From positions 1,488,001-1,552,000 of the forward strand of contig CAVYMQ010000003.1 in assembly GCA_963769665.1 (NCBI GenBank): DNA of 64,000 nt, written 5' to 3'. This DNA is from JACCTU01 sp963769665 (GTDB lineage Bacteria; Actinomycetota; Thermoleophilia; Gaiellales; Gaiellaceae). The notes beneath the pieces were generated by a model that saw only the letters and a program-made list of their open reading frames with translations, did not search any database and was not told the DNA's origin. Positions within the stretch are counted from its first letter, which is position 1; every line of letters starts with the position of its first letter. The translations under genes were made by a program, and so were the position numbers. Below, in pieces: positions 34,567 to 42,696 of this stretch.

Positions 34567-35949
34567 ATGAATGGCGCCGTCGCCGCCGGGCACCCCCTCA
34601 CGGCCGAGGTGGGCGCGCGAACCCTGGAGCAAGGCGGGAACGCGGTCGACGCCTGCGTCGCCGCGGGGTTCGCCTCATGGGTGACCGAGAGTCCCTTGAC
34701 CGGTCCTGGGGGCGGCGGGTTCATGCTCGTCCACACCGCGGTCGACCGACGCACGCGCGTCTTCGACTTCTTCGTCGCCGTGCCGAGCGGCCCGCGTGCC
34801 GAGCCCGAGCCGGTCACGGTGATCTTCGAGGGCTCGCAGTCGCAGCTCTTCCGTATCGGCCCCGAAACGTGCGCTGTTCCCGGGACTGCGGCCGGCCTGG
34901 AGACGGCGCACCGCGCTCACGGCTCGCTGCCGTGGGCGGAGCTGCTGCAGCCCGCGATCGAGCTCGCCGACGGCGGGTTCGAGGTGACGGAGCGCCAGGC
35001 GTACCTCCATCGGATCCTCGCGCCGATGCTCGAGGCGACGCCGTGCTTCGGGCTGGAGACCGGCGATCGTCTCGTCTGGCCCGAGCTCGCCCGGACGCTC
35101 GAGCTGATCGCGAGAGACGGTGCGGCGACGATCTACTCCGGCGAGTTGACAAAACAGCTGGTGCGCGCCGTGCCCGCGATCACGGCTGCCGACCTCGAGG
35201 GCTACCGCGTGATCCGGCGCAGGCCGCTGCGCGCGCCGTACCGCGGCGCGGAGTTCGTCTCGAACCCGCCGCCTTCCTCGGGTGGTGTCCTGATCGCGTA
35301 CGGGCTGCGGCGGCTCGAGGAGCCGGGGCTCGCCGGCTCGCCCGAGGCGGTCGCCCTGCTCGCCGAGGTGATGGAGGACCAGGCGCGCGCCCGCGAACGC
35401 GGCGTGACCCGCGCGCTCGGCGAGGTCGGCGGCACGACGCACATCAGCGCGCTCGACGCGGCGGGCAACGCCGCGGCGCTGTCTGCGTCCACGGGCAGCG
35501 GCTCGAATGTCGTCATCCCCGGCACCGGCGTTCTCATGAACAACATGCTCGGCGAGTTCGACTTCGCCGGCACGCTGCCGAAACCGGGCGAGCGGATGAT
35601 GAGCATGATGTCACCCTCCGTCGTGCTCGTGGACGGCCGCCCGCGCCTCGTGGTCGGCAGCGCCGGCTCGAGCCGGCTTCGCGGGGCGGTCATGCAGATC
35701 GTCGTCAACGTGCTCGGCCACGACCTCGACGTCGCGAACGCGATCGCCGCGCCGCGCGTGCACCTGGAGGGCGAGGTGCTCCACCTCGAGCCGCCGCTCG
35801 AGCCCGGCGACGTCCCCTACGAGCTCGCGCGCTGGAACGAGCGTAACCTCTTCTTCGGCGGCGTGTCCGCCGTCGAGCAGCTGCCGGACGGCACGCTGGG
35901 CGCCGCCGGCGACCCCCGCCGCGGCGGCGCCGGGCTCGTCGTCCTCTAG
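34567..35949 (+). CDS. ggt: Gamma-glutamyltransferase
   Basis: N-terminal nucleophile hydrolase that cleaves gamma-glutamyl bonds (glutathione and relatives), 460 residues. Marks: AAGHPLTAEVGARTLEQGGNAVDA, the maturation and catalytic site GGTTHISALDAAGNAAALSAS (Thr290/291, the new N-terminus of the small subunit), and GSNVVIPGTGVLMNNMLGEF. It is shorter than typical GGT (about 540-580) and has no signal peptide, so it should be cytoplasmic; glutathione is not typical here, and the substrate may be another gamma-glutamyl compound or mycothiol-related (inference). Confidence 0.9.
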   Translation: MNGAVAAGHPLTAEVGARTLEQGGNAVDACVAAGFASWVTESPLTGPGGGGFMLVHTAVDRRTRVFDFFVAVPSGPRAEPEPVTVIFEGSQSQLFRIGPETCAVPGTAAGLETAHRAHGSLPWAELLQPAIELADGGFEVTERQAYLHRILAPMLEATPCFGLETGDRLVWPELARTLELIARDGAATIYSGELTKQLVRAVPAITAADLEGYRVIRRRPLRAPYRGAEFVSNPPPSSGGVLIAYGLRRLEEPGLAGSPEAVALLAEVMEDQARARERGVTRALGEVGGTTHISALDAAGNAAALSASTGSGSNVVIPGTGVLMNNMLGEFDFAGTLPKPGERMMSMMSPSVVLVDGRPRLVVGSAGSSRLRGAVMQIVVNVLGHDLDVANAIAAPRVHLEGEVLHLEPPLEPGDVPYELARWNERNLFFGGVSAVEQLPDGTLGAAGDPRRGGAGLVVL

Positions 35950-36004
35950 ACCCCGCTAATCCCCCGATTCGGGACTGGGCCGGACGTGCGCGGGCGCCGA
36001 TTCT

Positions 36005-36631
36005 GTGAGCGTGTCGTACCACGTCGACTCAACGCCGGGCGCGTACTCGACATCTGTCAAGCGCTCGGTCAGCGTTCGCTCGGTGCTGCTCGTCGCCGCG
36101 TTCGCGGGGGTCGGCCTCCTCCCGCTCGTCCTCGCTCGAGCCTTCGACGTCTCGTTCGCCGTGTCCGCCCCGATCGTCGTCCTGCTCGCGGTCATCTACT
36201 GGGCCGCGGAGTCGGACAGCGTCCTCATGGAGCGCGGCCTCAAGGGGAGAAACGGCGAGGCCGTCGTCGGCGAGGCTCTCGAGGACCTCCGGTGGGAGCG
36301 CTACATCGTGCTCCACGACGTCCCGTTCGCCGGCGAGGGGAACATCGACCACCTCGTCTCCGGGCCGAACGGCGTCTACCTCGTCGAGACGAAGTTCGGG
36401 AGCTACCTGCCGGTGCACCTGAAGAAGGCGAAGCGGCAGGCCGCGAAGCTCGGCGACGAGCTCGGCGTGCTCGTGACGCCGGTGCTCTGCGTCGCCTCCA
36501 GCGAGGGCGGCCCGTACCGGCACGTCGGCGTGCAGGTGGTCGGCTTCGACGCGCTGCTCGCGTGGATTCGTGAGCAGAGCAACCCGCCCGTCGAGTTCGA
36601 GCGCCTCGCGCGCTTCTCGGCGGCGCTCTGA
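36005..36631 (+). CDS. NERD-domain membrane protein
   Basis: 208 residues: two hydrophobic spans near the N-terminus (VLLVAAFAGVGLLPLVLARAF and VSAPIVVLLAVIYWAA), then a NERD domain. The nuclease-like core is GRNGEAVVGEALEDL, then NIDHLVSGPNGVYLVETK with the Asp...Glu-x-Lys arrangement of PD-(D/E)xK enzymes. NERD proteins are proposed nucleases (family knowledge); the substrate is unknown. GTG start. A 49-residue membrane peptide gene follows after 3 bp. Confidence 0.85.
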   Translation: MSVSYHVDSTPGAYSTSVKRSVSVRSVLLVAAFAGVGLLPLVLARAFDVSFAVSAPIVVLLAVIYWAAESDSVLMERGLKGRNGEAVVGEALEDLRWERYIVLHDVPFAGEGNIDHLVSGPNGVYLVETKFGSYLPVHLKKAKRQAAKLGDELGVLVTPVLCVASSEGGPYRHVGVQVVGFDALLAWIREQSNPPVEFERLARFSAAL

Positions 36632-36634
36632 GCC

Positions 36635-36784
36635 GTGCGGCTGCGCTACGCCATGCTCCTGTTCGCATTGGCCGCCGTGCTCGTGCTGGTGATCATTCGC
36701 ACCGGTGAGGTGCAGCTCGTGACGGTCGCGCTGATCGTCGCGCTCGGCGCCACGCTGCTCCGCGCCGGACCGCAGCGGGCCTAG
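36635..36784 (+). CDS. Small two-span membrane peptide
   Basis: 49 residues from GTG 36635, three bases after the NERD gene stop. Two hydrophobic segments (MLLFALAAVLVLVIIRT and LVTVALIVALGATLL) are joined by TGEVQ and flanked by Arg residues. Likely co-translated with the NERD gene. Function unknown. Confidence 0.6.
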   Translation: MRLRYAMLLFALAAVLVLVIIRTGEVQLVTVALIVALGATLLRAGPQRA

Positions 36785-36799
36785 CACTAGCCTTGCGGC

Positions 36800-37309
36800 G
36801 TGAGCCGCGAGTTCACCATCCGCCCAGCCGATCCCCGAGACGCCGCCGAGCTCGTCGCGCTCGCGAACGAGGTCGGCGCCGAGCCCGGTGGGTGGCTGAT
36901 CACGACGACGAACTGGCGGACCGTGAACGACGAGCGCCGGTACCTCCGCTCACTTCGCCGCTACCCACACGCCGCCGTCTTCGTGGCCGAGGCGGAGGAG
37001 GGGGTCGTGGGCCGGCTCTCGGTCGGCCGTGATCCGCACCCGGCGAGCCACCACGTCGCCGACCTCGGCCTGATGGTCGCGGAGAGCCATCGCCGCCTCG
37101 GGGTGGGCCGGGCGCTGCTCGAGGCCGCCGTCGCCTGGGCTCGCTCGCGGGGCGTGAGCAAGCTCGAGCTCCACGTCTTCCCGCACAACGAGGGCGCGAT
37201 CGCGCTCTACGACCGGTTCGGCTTCGAGCGGGAGGGCTACCGGAAGCGGCACTACCGCCGACCCGACGGCTACGTAGATGCAATCCTCATGGCCTACGAG
37301 GTGACCTGA
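36800..37309 (+). CDS. GNAT family N-acetyltransferase
   Basis: Acetyltransferase of 169 residues. The acetyl-CoA binding motif A is LGLMVAESHRRLGVGRALLEAAVAWA (Q/RxxGxG/A pattern), with motif B in VFPHNEGAIALYDRFGFEREG. The C-terminus VDAILMAYEV is typical. It may act on amines, small metabolites or ribosomal protein N-termini; the RimI-like NEGAIALYDRFGF suggests a protein or amino-acid substrate but this is weak. It overlaps the next VOC gene (TGATG). Confidence 0.9.
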   Translation: MSREFTIRPADPRDAAELVALANEVGAEPGGWLITTTNWRTVNDERRYLRSLRRYPHAAVFVAEAEEGVVGRLSVGRDPHPASHHVADLGLMVAESHRRLGVGRALLEAAVAWARSRGVSKLELHVFPHNEGAIALYDRFGFEREGYRKRHYRRPDGYVDAILMAYEVT

Positions 37310-37722
37310 TGCAGACGACGATCCCGATGCTCACCTACGAGGACGCCGGCGCCATGGCCGACTGGCTCTGCAGGGCCTTCGGCTTCCGCGAGAGCGGCGA
37401 GCGCTTCCACGACGAGGAGGGCCGCGTGAACCACGCCGAGCTCTCCTACGGGGACGGGGAGGTCATGCTCGGCTACGCAGGCCCCGACTACCGCGGCCCG
37501 CGGCGCCATGCCGAGGAGTGCGAGCAGGCAAGGCGCTGGCTGGACAACCCCTACGCGATCGACGGCGTTCACGTGGTCGTCGAAGACCTCGACGCCCACC
37601 TGGCGCAGGCCCGCGCCGCCGGCGCCGAGATCCTGCGCGGGCCTGACGACCAGCCGTTCGGCCGCCTCTACACCGCCGCCGACCCGGAGGGCCATCGGTG
37701 GATGTTCCTCCAGCCTTCCTGA
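37309..37722 (+). CDS. VOC family protein (glyoxalase-like)
   Basis: 137 residues with the VOC fold in the DUF1428/PhnB-like pattern: PMLTYEDAGAMADWLCRAFGF, an HAELSYGDGEVMLG strand and the terminal GRLYTAADPEGHRWMF. The Asp/His/Glu set HVVVEDLD and DPEGHRW could bind metal, but residues for a defined enzyme are not clear. The ATG shares its A with the TGA of the GNAT gene, so translation is coupled. Two small-RNA-like units follow downstream. Confidence 0.87.
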   Translation: MQTTIPMLTYEDAGAMADWLCRAFGFRESGERFHDEEGRVNHAELSYGDGEVMLGYAGPDYRGPRRHAEECEQARRWLDNPYAIDGVHVVVEDLDAHLAQARAAGAEILRGPDDQPFGRLYTAADPEGHRWMFLQPS

Positions 37723-37764
37723 ACGACTCCCCGCAAAGAGCGCACGATTTCGTTCGCGACCCTC

Positions 37765-37793
37765 TTGTACGGCCCCTTGCGCTCGGCTACTTT
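37765..37793 (+). promoter_or_regulatory. Promoter upstream of RNA unit 1
   Basis: TTGTAC (37765-37770), a 17-bp spacer and TACTTT (37788-37793). The same layout recurs ahead of the second unit. A start near 37800 would open the RNA just before the repeated 113-bp segment. Confidence 0.5.
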
Positions 37794-37799
37794 CCCCGA

Positions 37800-37918
37800 T
37801 GCGCCGAGCACGGCACGCGAGTAGGACGAAACTGATCCGGGCGGCTGTACCTGCAAGGGGAACGTCAGCCGGATGAGTGGACGAAAGCGTGACCGGCTCG
37901 GCGAATTTTTTTGGTCCA
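37800..37918 (+). ncRNA. Candidate small RNA, unit 1 of a tandem pair
   Basis: The segment 37806-37918 repeats at 38004-38116 with 95 of 113 positions equal and no gap. Two mutually exclusive helices share 37867-37872: GGCTG/CAGCC with ATCC/GGAT (37835-37874) and AGCCGG/CCGGCT (37867-37898). A T7 run (37906-37912) follows, as in an attenuator or terminator. The second copy keeps the first helix through a G-U pair. GGACgAAA can also face TTTgGTCC. An alternative reading is a short peptide M-S-G-R-K-R-D-R-L-G-E-F-F-W-S, also conserved in the other copy. I do not recognise a known riboswitch. Confidence 0.6.
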
Positions 37919-37938
37919 AAGTCGGGTCACCGCAAATA

Positions 37939-37956
37939 GCGACAAGTTCTTGTCGC
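37939..37956. other. Perfect hairpin between the two RNA units
   Basis: GCGACAAG and CTTGTCGC form an 8-bp perfect stem with a 2-nt gap. It lies just after the T-run of unit 1, within the spacer of the tandem pair, and has no counterpart after unit 2, where the strong hairpin 38117-38140 is found instead. Confidence 0.5.
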
Positions 37957-37963
37957 GGGGCTC

Positions 37964-37992
37964 TTGTGGGACACGACGAGACCGGATACGTT
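37964..37992 (+). promoter_or_regulatory. Promoter upstream of RNA unit 2
   Basis: TTGTGG (37964-37969), a 17-bp spacer and TACGTT (37987-37992), with CTCTTGT shared with the promoter of unit 1 at nearly the same distance to the repeat. It supports independent transcription of each unit. Confidence 0.45.
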
Positions 37993-37998
37993 TGTCGA

Positions 37999-38116
37999 GC
38001 GCCAAGCACGGAGCGTGACTAGGTCGAGGTTGATCCGGGTGGCTGTACCTGCAAGGGGAAAGTTAGCCGGATGAACGGACGAAATCGCAACCGGCTTGGC
38101 GAATTTTTTTGGTCCA
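37999..38116 (+). ncRNA. Candidate small RNA, unit 2 of a tandem pair
   Basis: Paralogue of the unit at 37806-37918. The loop GTACCTGCAAGGGGAA and the end GGCGAATTTTTTTGG are identical, while helix positions carry G-U changes (CAGCC to TAGCC, CGGC to TGGC against the same partner). As a coding reading it would give M-N-G-R-N-R-N-R-L-G-E-F-F-W-S. The T7 run is at 38104-38110. A strong hairpin follows directly. Confidence 0.6.
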
Positions 38117-38140
38117 GAGCGCGCCCGAGAGGGCGCGCTC
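38117..38140. terminator. Strong hairpin between RNA unit 2 and the MMPL gene
   Basis: Perfect 10-bp stem GAGCGCGCCC-GAGA-GGGCGCGCTC, followed on the plus strand by GGCGTTT. It sits 7 bp from the MMPL stop on the minus strand and may end both transcripts. Only short T-tracts follow. Confidence 0.65.
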
Positions 38141-38147
38141 GGCGTTT

Positions 38148-40337
38148 CTAGGCCGCCTCGGGGGCGGGCGGGCGGACACGCCGTTTCCTCGGCCACCAGC
38201 TCAGGTCGCCGAAGAGCGAGATCAGCGCGGGGATCAGAAGCGCGCGGATCACGAACGCGTCGAGCAGCACGCCGACCGTCATCGCGAACGCGAACTCCCG
38301 AAACTGGCGCAGGTCGATCAGCGCCAACGCGGCGAACGACAGCGCGAGCGCGAGCCCGGCCACACCGATCGCCCGTGACGCCCGGGGCGCGGCTGTCGCA
38401 ATCGCCTCGCGAAGCGGCAGCTCCTCCGCCTCTCGCCAGATCCGGCCGACGACGAAGACGTTGTAGTCCGAGCCCAGCGAGAGCAGGAGGACCGCGACCG
38501 CGAACGGCACGAAGTAGGTCAGCTCGTCGTGGCCGAGGAAGCCCTGGAAGACCAGCGTGGTCAGGCCGAGGCTTGCCGCAAGTGCCAGGCCGGACGAGAG
38601 CACGAGGTAGAGCGGCGCCACGATCGCGCGCAGGAAGAGCGCCAGCAGCAGAAAGTTGACGAGGAACGCGGCGATCCCGATCCTGACGAGATCGCTTTTG
38701 ATCGTCTCGACGGTCTCCCCGGCGAGGGCGGTGTCTCCGGCCAGCCGGACCTGTGCGTCGTCGAGACCTGCTTCCTCGACCAGCGTCGGCAGGCGGTCGC
38801 GCAGCGCTTCCACCGAGTCGATCGCAGGGCCGCCCAGCGGGTCCTGGTCGAGGACGAGCAGGAAGCGTGCGGCGTCTGCCTCGCCGGCGAGGACCAGGCC
38901 GGGTATCTCGCGGGCAGCAGGCGTCGCCGGGCCGATCGAGGCCGCCACGCCCGGCTCGTCGTCGAGCGAGCGCTGGAGGCGCACAAGACCCGGCAGGTCG
39001 AGCCGCTCGTCGACGCCCTCGAGCAGCACGACGGTGGGGGAGAGGATCCCCGGCGCGAACCCCTGCGCGGCCGCGTCCTGGGCGCGGCGTGGCTCCGAGT
39101 CGGACGGCAGGCCCTGGATCTGGGTCAGCCCGAGGTTGGTCTCGAGGAGGCCGCGACAGGCGAACACGAGCCCGACGAGCGCGACGGTGGCGACCACGAA
39201 CGCCACGGGCCGCGCGGTGCTGAAGTGCGCCAGGCGGCTCGGGCTCTTCTGGGCGCTCTCGCGGTCGCGGCGGGACGGCCAGAAGAAGCACTGGCCGAGG
39301 ATCGCCATCAACGCGGGGACCAGCGTGATCGCGACCGCGAGCGAGATCAGCACGGTCAACGCCATCCCGGGGCCGAACGCGCGAAAGAACCCGAGCTCTC
39401 CGGCCATCAGCGAGGCGGTGCCCCCGGCCACGATCAACCCCGCCGTGACGACGATCGGCAAGTACTCGGCGGTGGCCGACTCCGCCGCCTCGAGGCGAGA
39501 TTCACCGGCGTCGAGACGCTCGCGCAGCCCGTGTAGGAAGAAGACCGCGTAGTCGGTCACGACCCCGAGCAGCAGCACGATCAGGATCGGCTCCGCTTCC
39601 CGTGGGATCGAGACGTCGAGCCACTCGCCGATGTACGCGACCGACCGCATCGCCACCAGATAGGCGACCCCGGCGGAGAGCAGCGTCATGAGCGGCGCGA
39701 CCGGCGAGCGGAAGTGGATGCCGAGCACGAGCGCGATCAGCGCGACCGTCGCGAACGTCACCCATGGCAGGCCTTTCTCGATCTGTCGCCACTCCTCGAT
39801 CCGCGCCGGCACCGCGCCTGTGATCCCGACCAGGTTGTCGTCCTCGAAGCGCACGTACTTCTCGGCGAAGCGCGCGGTCAGCTCCTCCTGGTCGTCGAGG
39901 TCGGTCTCCGACGGGTCGAAGAAGAGGTAGGTGATCGCCGTCGTGCCGTTCTCGCGAGACGCTGGGACCAGCCCGCGGGCGTTGAGCAGCGGGAGCGCAA
40001 ACCGGATCTCTCGGAGCTCGGGGTCTTGCGCGTCCGCGATCCGCTTCGCGCGACGCGCGACCCGGCGGGCAGCCGCAGGCGAGAGGCCGTCGGCGTTCCG
40101 CTGCACGACGTGCGTGTGCGTGATCACCGGGACGTCGAACAGCTCTGCGCTTCGCACGCCGGTCTCGATCGCCTCGGCGTTCTCGGGAACGAGCCCGATC
40201 AGCGAGGTCTCGTCGCCGGCGTCCTCGAGGCTCGGCAGGTAGACGATCCCCGCGATCGTCGCGAGCACCCAGCCGAGCAGGATCGGCCAGCGCAGCCGGA
40301 CGATCAACCAGGCCGCGCCGTTCGAGAACGCCCTCAC
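38148..40337 (-). CDS. MMPL-type RND transporter
   Basis: Large exporter of 729 residues with two RND halves and about 12 spans. The first half has GVVTDYAVFFLHGLRERL, the second has LLSLGSDYNVFVVGRIW; each carries the proton-relay Asp/Tyr pair (DY) of MMPL proteins. Between spans 1-2 and 7-8 lie large outer domains. Family members move lipids, siderophores or other hydrophobic compounds across the membrane. The C-terminus is basic (WWPRKRRVRPP). It overlaps the small upstream membrane protein gene by 4 bp. Confidence 0.93.
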   Translation of the reverse strand: MRAFSNGAAWLIVRLRWPILLGWVLATIAGIVYLPSLEDAGDETSLIGLVPENAEAIETGVRSAELFDVPVITHTHVVQRNADGLSPAAARRVARRAKRIADAQDPELREIRFALPLLNARGLVPASRENGTTAITYLFFDPSETDLDDQEELTARFAEKYVRFEDDNLVGITGAVPARIEEWRQIEKGLPWVTFATVALIALVLGIHFRSPVAPLMTLLSAGVAYLVAMRSVAYIGEWLDVSIPREAEPILIVLLLGVVTDYAVFFLHGLRERLDAGESRLEAAESATAEYLPIVVTAGLIVAGGTASLMAGELGFFRAFGPGMALTVLISLAVAITLVPALMAILGQCFFWPSRRDRESAQKSPSRLAHFSTARPVAFVVATVALVGLVFACRGLLETNLGLTQIQGLPSDSEPRRAQDAAAQGFAPGILSPTVVLLEGVDERLDLPGLVRLQRSLDDEPGVAASIGPATPAAREIPGLVLAGEADAARFLLVLDQDPLGGPAIDSVEALRDRLPTLVEEAGLDDAQVRLAGDTALAGETVETIKSDLVRIGIAAFLVNFLLLALFLRAIVAPLYLVLSSGLALAASLGLTTLVFQGFLGHDELTYFVPFAVAVLLLSLGSDYNVFVVGRIWREAEELPLREAIATAAPRASRAIGVAGLALALSFAALALIDLRQFREFAFAMTVGVLLDAFVIRALLIPALISLFGDLSWWPRKRRVRPPAPEAA

Positions 40338-40798
40338 GCTCTCTGGAGCTCCAGCGCGATCAGCCGTCGCAGCAGCAGGTAGAACGCGACGGTCGGCACC
40401 GTCGGCACGAGCGCGATGGCGAGCCCGAGGACGATCGCGAGCGTGCGCGCGCTGTCCTGCGCGTCTTCCCCGGCGATTCGGGCGTCGCGCGCGGTCACGC
40501 GCACTCGCACCCCGAACCGTTCGACGTCATCGGCAGTTCGATCGACCGCGTCGCCGGGGTTACCGGGTACGAACGGCAGGTCGTCGAGCGCGCCGAGCGC
40601 ATCGGCCGTCTCGTGTAGCCCCTGTGCGGCGCGGTGGAGTCCTGCGCTCGTCTCCTGGAGCCCGTCGCCGGCGGTCACGACCGCCGCCCCGCCGTCCTCG
40701 AGTTGTTTGATCGAGACGGCGACGACGACGGCCGCGACCAGCCAGACGAGCACCCAGACCCCGAGCGCGTAGTCGAGCGTCCGGACGTTCAGGCGCAT
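40334..40798 (-). CDS. Two-span membrane protein upstream of the MMPL gene
   Basis: 154 residues: an N-terminal span (YALGVWVLVWLVAAVVVAVSI), an extracytoplasmic helical part with heptad-like spacing (VVTAGDGLQETSAGLHRAAQGLHETADAL) and a C-terminal span (TLAIVLGLAIALVPTVPTVAFYLLL). The layout resembles accessory proteins next to MMPL or Mce systems. The 4-bp overlap with the MMPL gene suggests a joint function. Not otherwise recognised. Confidence 0.75.
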   Translation of the reverse strand: MRLNVRTLDYALGVWVLVWLVAAVVVAVSIKQLEDGGAAVVTAGDGLQETSAGLHRAAQGLHETADALGALDDLPFVPGNPGDAVDRTADDVERFGVRVRVTARDARIAGEDAQDSARTLAIVLGLAIALVPTVPTVAFYLLLRRLIALELQRA

Positions 40799-40805
40799 CG
40801 CTACG

Positions 40806-41303
40806 TCACTGGTTGCGCACGTCGGCGCACGCGACGTAGAGGTCGGCGTTCTGCAGCGAGTCGTGCACGTTGACCGCGTACTCCTGCGCGGTCAGCTCGC
40901 TCAGCTCGGCATCGATCGTCGTCTTCGACTTGCCGTCGACGACGTTCCGGAGCGGCCACTTCGGGACCGGGTCGAGGTCGGCGCAGCTGCCCGGGTGGAT
41001 GTGGGCCGGGTGTGGGCCGCCTTCGCTTCCGTCGACCTCGATCTCGACCTCGATCCTGCCTTCGCTCGTCGGGCTGAAGGCGACGGTCCCCGTGATGCCC
41101 GAGTTGTTCTGCTCTTGCAGGTCGAGCGTCAGCGCGTCCTCGAGGGCATCCTTCGCATCCTCGAGCAGTTCGTCGGTGTCCGTGAGACCCGTCGTGTCTG
41201 TCAGCGCTGTCGTCGCACCGGCCGCATCTTCCTGTTCTTCGTCGGTCCCGCACGCGGCCGCCAGGGCCATGAGCGCCAGACCGAGCGCGAGTGTCTTTCG
41301 CAC
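40806..41303 (-). CDS. CHRD-like lipoprotein
   Basis: 165-residue lipoprotein: signal with lipobox ALAAACG (Cys18), an acidic Thr/Asp-rich linker (TTALTDTTGLTDTDELLEDA) and a C-terminal beta domain with GGPHPAHIHPGSCADLDPVPKWPL and AVNVHDSLQNADLYVACADV. This pattern resembles CHRD or Cu/Zn-superoxide-dismutase-like folds, and the paired HxH (HPAHIH) could bind metal. Located upstream of the two-span and MMPL genes, with 7 bp spacing, so probably one operon. Extracellular role unknown. Confidence 0.8.
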   Translation of the reverse strand: MRKTLALGLALMALAAACGTDEEQEDAAGATTALTDTTGLTDTDELLEDAKDALEDALTLDLQEQNNSGITGTVAFSPTSEGRIEVEIEVDGSEGGPHPAHIHPGSCADLDPVPKWPLRNVVDGKSKTTIDAELSELTAQEYAVNVHDSLQNADLYVACADVRNQ

Positions 41304-41367
41304 GATTTCCTCCGTCTCGTTCTGCTAGGACGGGTTCAACGTGGCCCGCACGAGCGGGCGAGAAACC

Positions 41368-42048
41368 TCAGCGCTGCCCGACGACCGGGTTTTCCAGCAC
41401 GCCGAGCCGCTCAACCTCGACCCGGACGACGTCCCCGGGCTGCATCGCGACCGGCGGGTCGCGGTAGAAGCCGACGCCCGACGGCGTCCCGGTCAGGATC
41501 AGGTCGCCTGGCTCGAGCGTGAACGCGGCAGAGGCGTGCGCGATCAGGGTCGGCATGTCGAAGAGGAAGTCGTCGGTGTTCGCGTCCTGGAGCGTCTCGC
41601 CGTTCAGCCGCTGCGTGACCCGCAGCCCTGAGGCGTCGCCGAGCTCGTCGGTGCCGACGAGCGCAGGGAGGACGGGACAGAACGTGTCGAAGCTCTTGGC
41701 CCGGAGCCACTGTCCATCCTTGCGCTGCAGCGTTCGCGCACTGACGTCGTTCGCGACGGTGTAGCCGGCGACGTGATCGAGCGCGGCCTCCCGGGGAATC
41801 CGGCGACCCGCGAGGCCGATCACGACCGCGAGCTCCGCCTCGGAGTCGATGTGGTCGTCCTCGGGTGGGAGGACGATCGCCTCGCCGGGCTCGATCAGCG
41901 CGGTCGGGAGCTTTGCGAAGAGCAGCGGCTCGGTGGGCGCCTCGCGTCCGCCTTCGGCCGCGTGGTCGCGATAGTTCAGCCCGACGCAGATGATCTTGCG
42001 CGGCGCCGCGAGCCCGAAGCGTTCGCCCCAGAGCTCTTGGATCGTCAA
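41368..42048 (-). CDS. Fumarylacetoacetate hydrolase family protein
   Basis: Metal-dependent C-C bond hydrolase, decarboxylase or isomerase of 226 residues. Family marks: ICVGLNYRDHAAE, the metal-binding IDSEAELAVVIG (Glu-x-Glu), YTVANDVSARTLQ (Asp), RAKSFDTFCPVLPAL and PGDLILTGTPSGVGFYRDP. Members act on 2-oxo acids from aromatic catabolism; the exact substrate is not shown by sequence. The ATG begins next to the upstream stop, as third gene of the aminotransferase operon. Confidence 0.92.
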   Translation of the reverse strand: MTIQELWGERFGLAAPRKIICVGLNYRDHAAEGGREAPTEPLLFAKLPTALIEPGEAIVLPPEDDHIDSEAELAVVIGLAGRRIPREAALDHVAGYTVANDVSARTLQRKDGQWLRAKSFDTFCPVLPALVGTDELGDASGLRVTQRLNGETLQDANTDDFLFDMPTLIAHASAAFTLEPGDLILTGTPSGVGFYRDPPVAMQPGDVVRVEVERLGVLENPVVGQR

Positions 42049-42696
42049 CTAGCGGTGCCCGAGGCGTCTGACGTTCAGGGCGAGCTGCCAGGTCAAGACC
42101 GTCTCGGCCTCGCTGTGCCTCCCCTGGGCGTTGACGCTGAACGTCGTCTTCCCTAGGGCGCCGGCAGCAAGGGTGACCGTCGTGGACGGCTGGTTGGCTG
42201 CGAAGTAGAGGAGCGCGTTGTTCGTCGGCGGCCGGCACTCGTGCGCCACGTAGCCGGTGCGCCGCCGCGGATCCAGCCCGAACGTGAACCTGACCCGCGA
42301 GCCCACCTGGCGCGTGGACACGGTCGCCCGGCTCGCCGGGGTCAGAGCGAACGTCTCCCTGCAGGTGCCGCTCTCCTCTTCGTTGTAGTCGTACGTGTAG
42401 GTGCCGCGCACCGGGAACCGCACCTGGAAGCTTCTCAGGCCGCCCGAGCCGTCAGCCGTCGGGAAGCCCGGCGCGGGGCGCGTGCCGCGCGCGTGCGGCG
42501 CGACCGACCACGTGAGCCGCTCGGAGCCGATGTTCTCGCCGGTCTCCTGCGTCTCGATCGTCATCGTCCCGCCGGTGACGCGGTAGAAGTACATCGGAGC
42601 CTTCTCCAGGCGCGACGACGCCGGCGCGGCGAGGAGGAGGGCGAGCGCAAAAACCGCAGTGGTGACCCTGACCACGGCTCCAGGGTAGAAGCTCAT
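42049..42696 (-). CDS. Secreted protein of unknown function
   Basis: 215 residues with an N-terminal Sec signal (VVRVTTAVFALALLLAAPASS). The mature part is predicted beta-rich, with two Cys (SGTCRETFAL and AHECRPP) and no enzyme signature. The ATG overlaps the aminotransferase stop (ATGA), and the FAH gene follows with no gap. The operon link to amino-acid/oxo-acid enzymes gives no direct clue. Not recognised. Confidence 0.72.
   Translation of the reverse strand: MSFYPGAVVRVTTAVFALALLLAAPASSRLEKAPMYFYRVTGGTMTIETQETGENIGSERLTWSVAPHARGTRPAPGFPTADGSGGLRSFQVRFPVRGTYTYDYNEEESGTCRETFALTPASRATVSTRQVGSRVRFTFGLDPRRRTGYVAHECRPPTNNALLYFAANQPSTTVTLAAGALGKTTFSVNAQGRHSEAETVLTWQLALNVRRLGHR

Noticed and set aside
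37806..38116. Known riboswitch (c-di-GMP, cobalamin, ydaO, SAM, T-box)
   Set aside because: The conserved core sequences of these classes as I remember them are absent, and no gene follows on the same strand.
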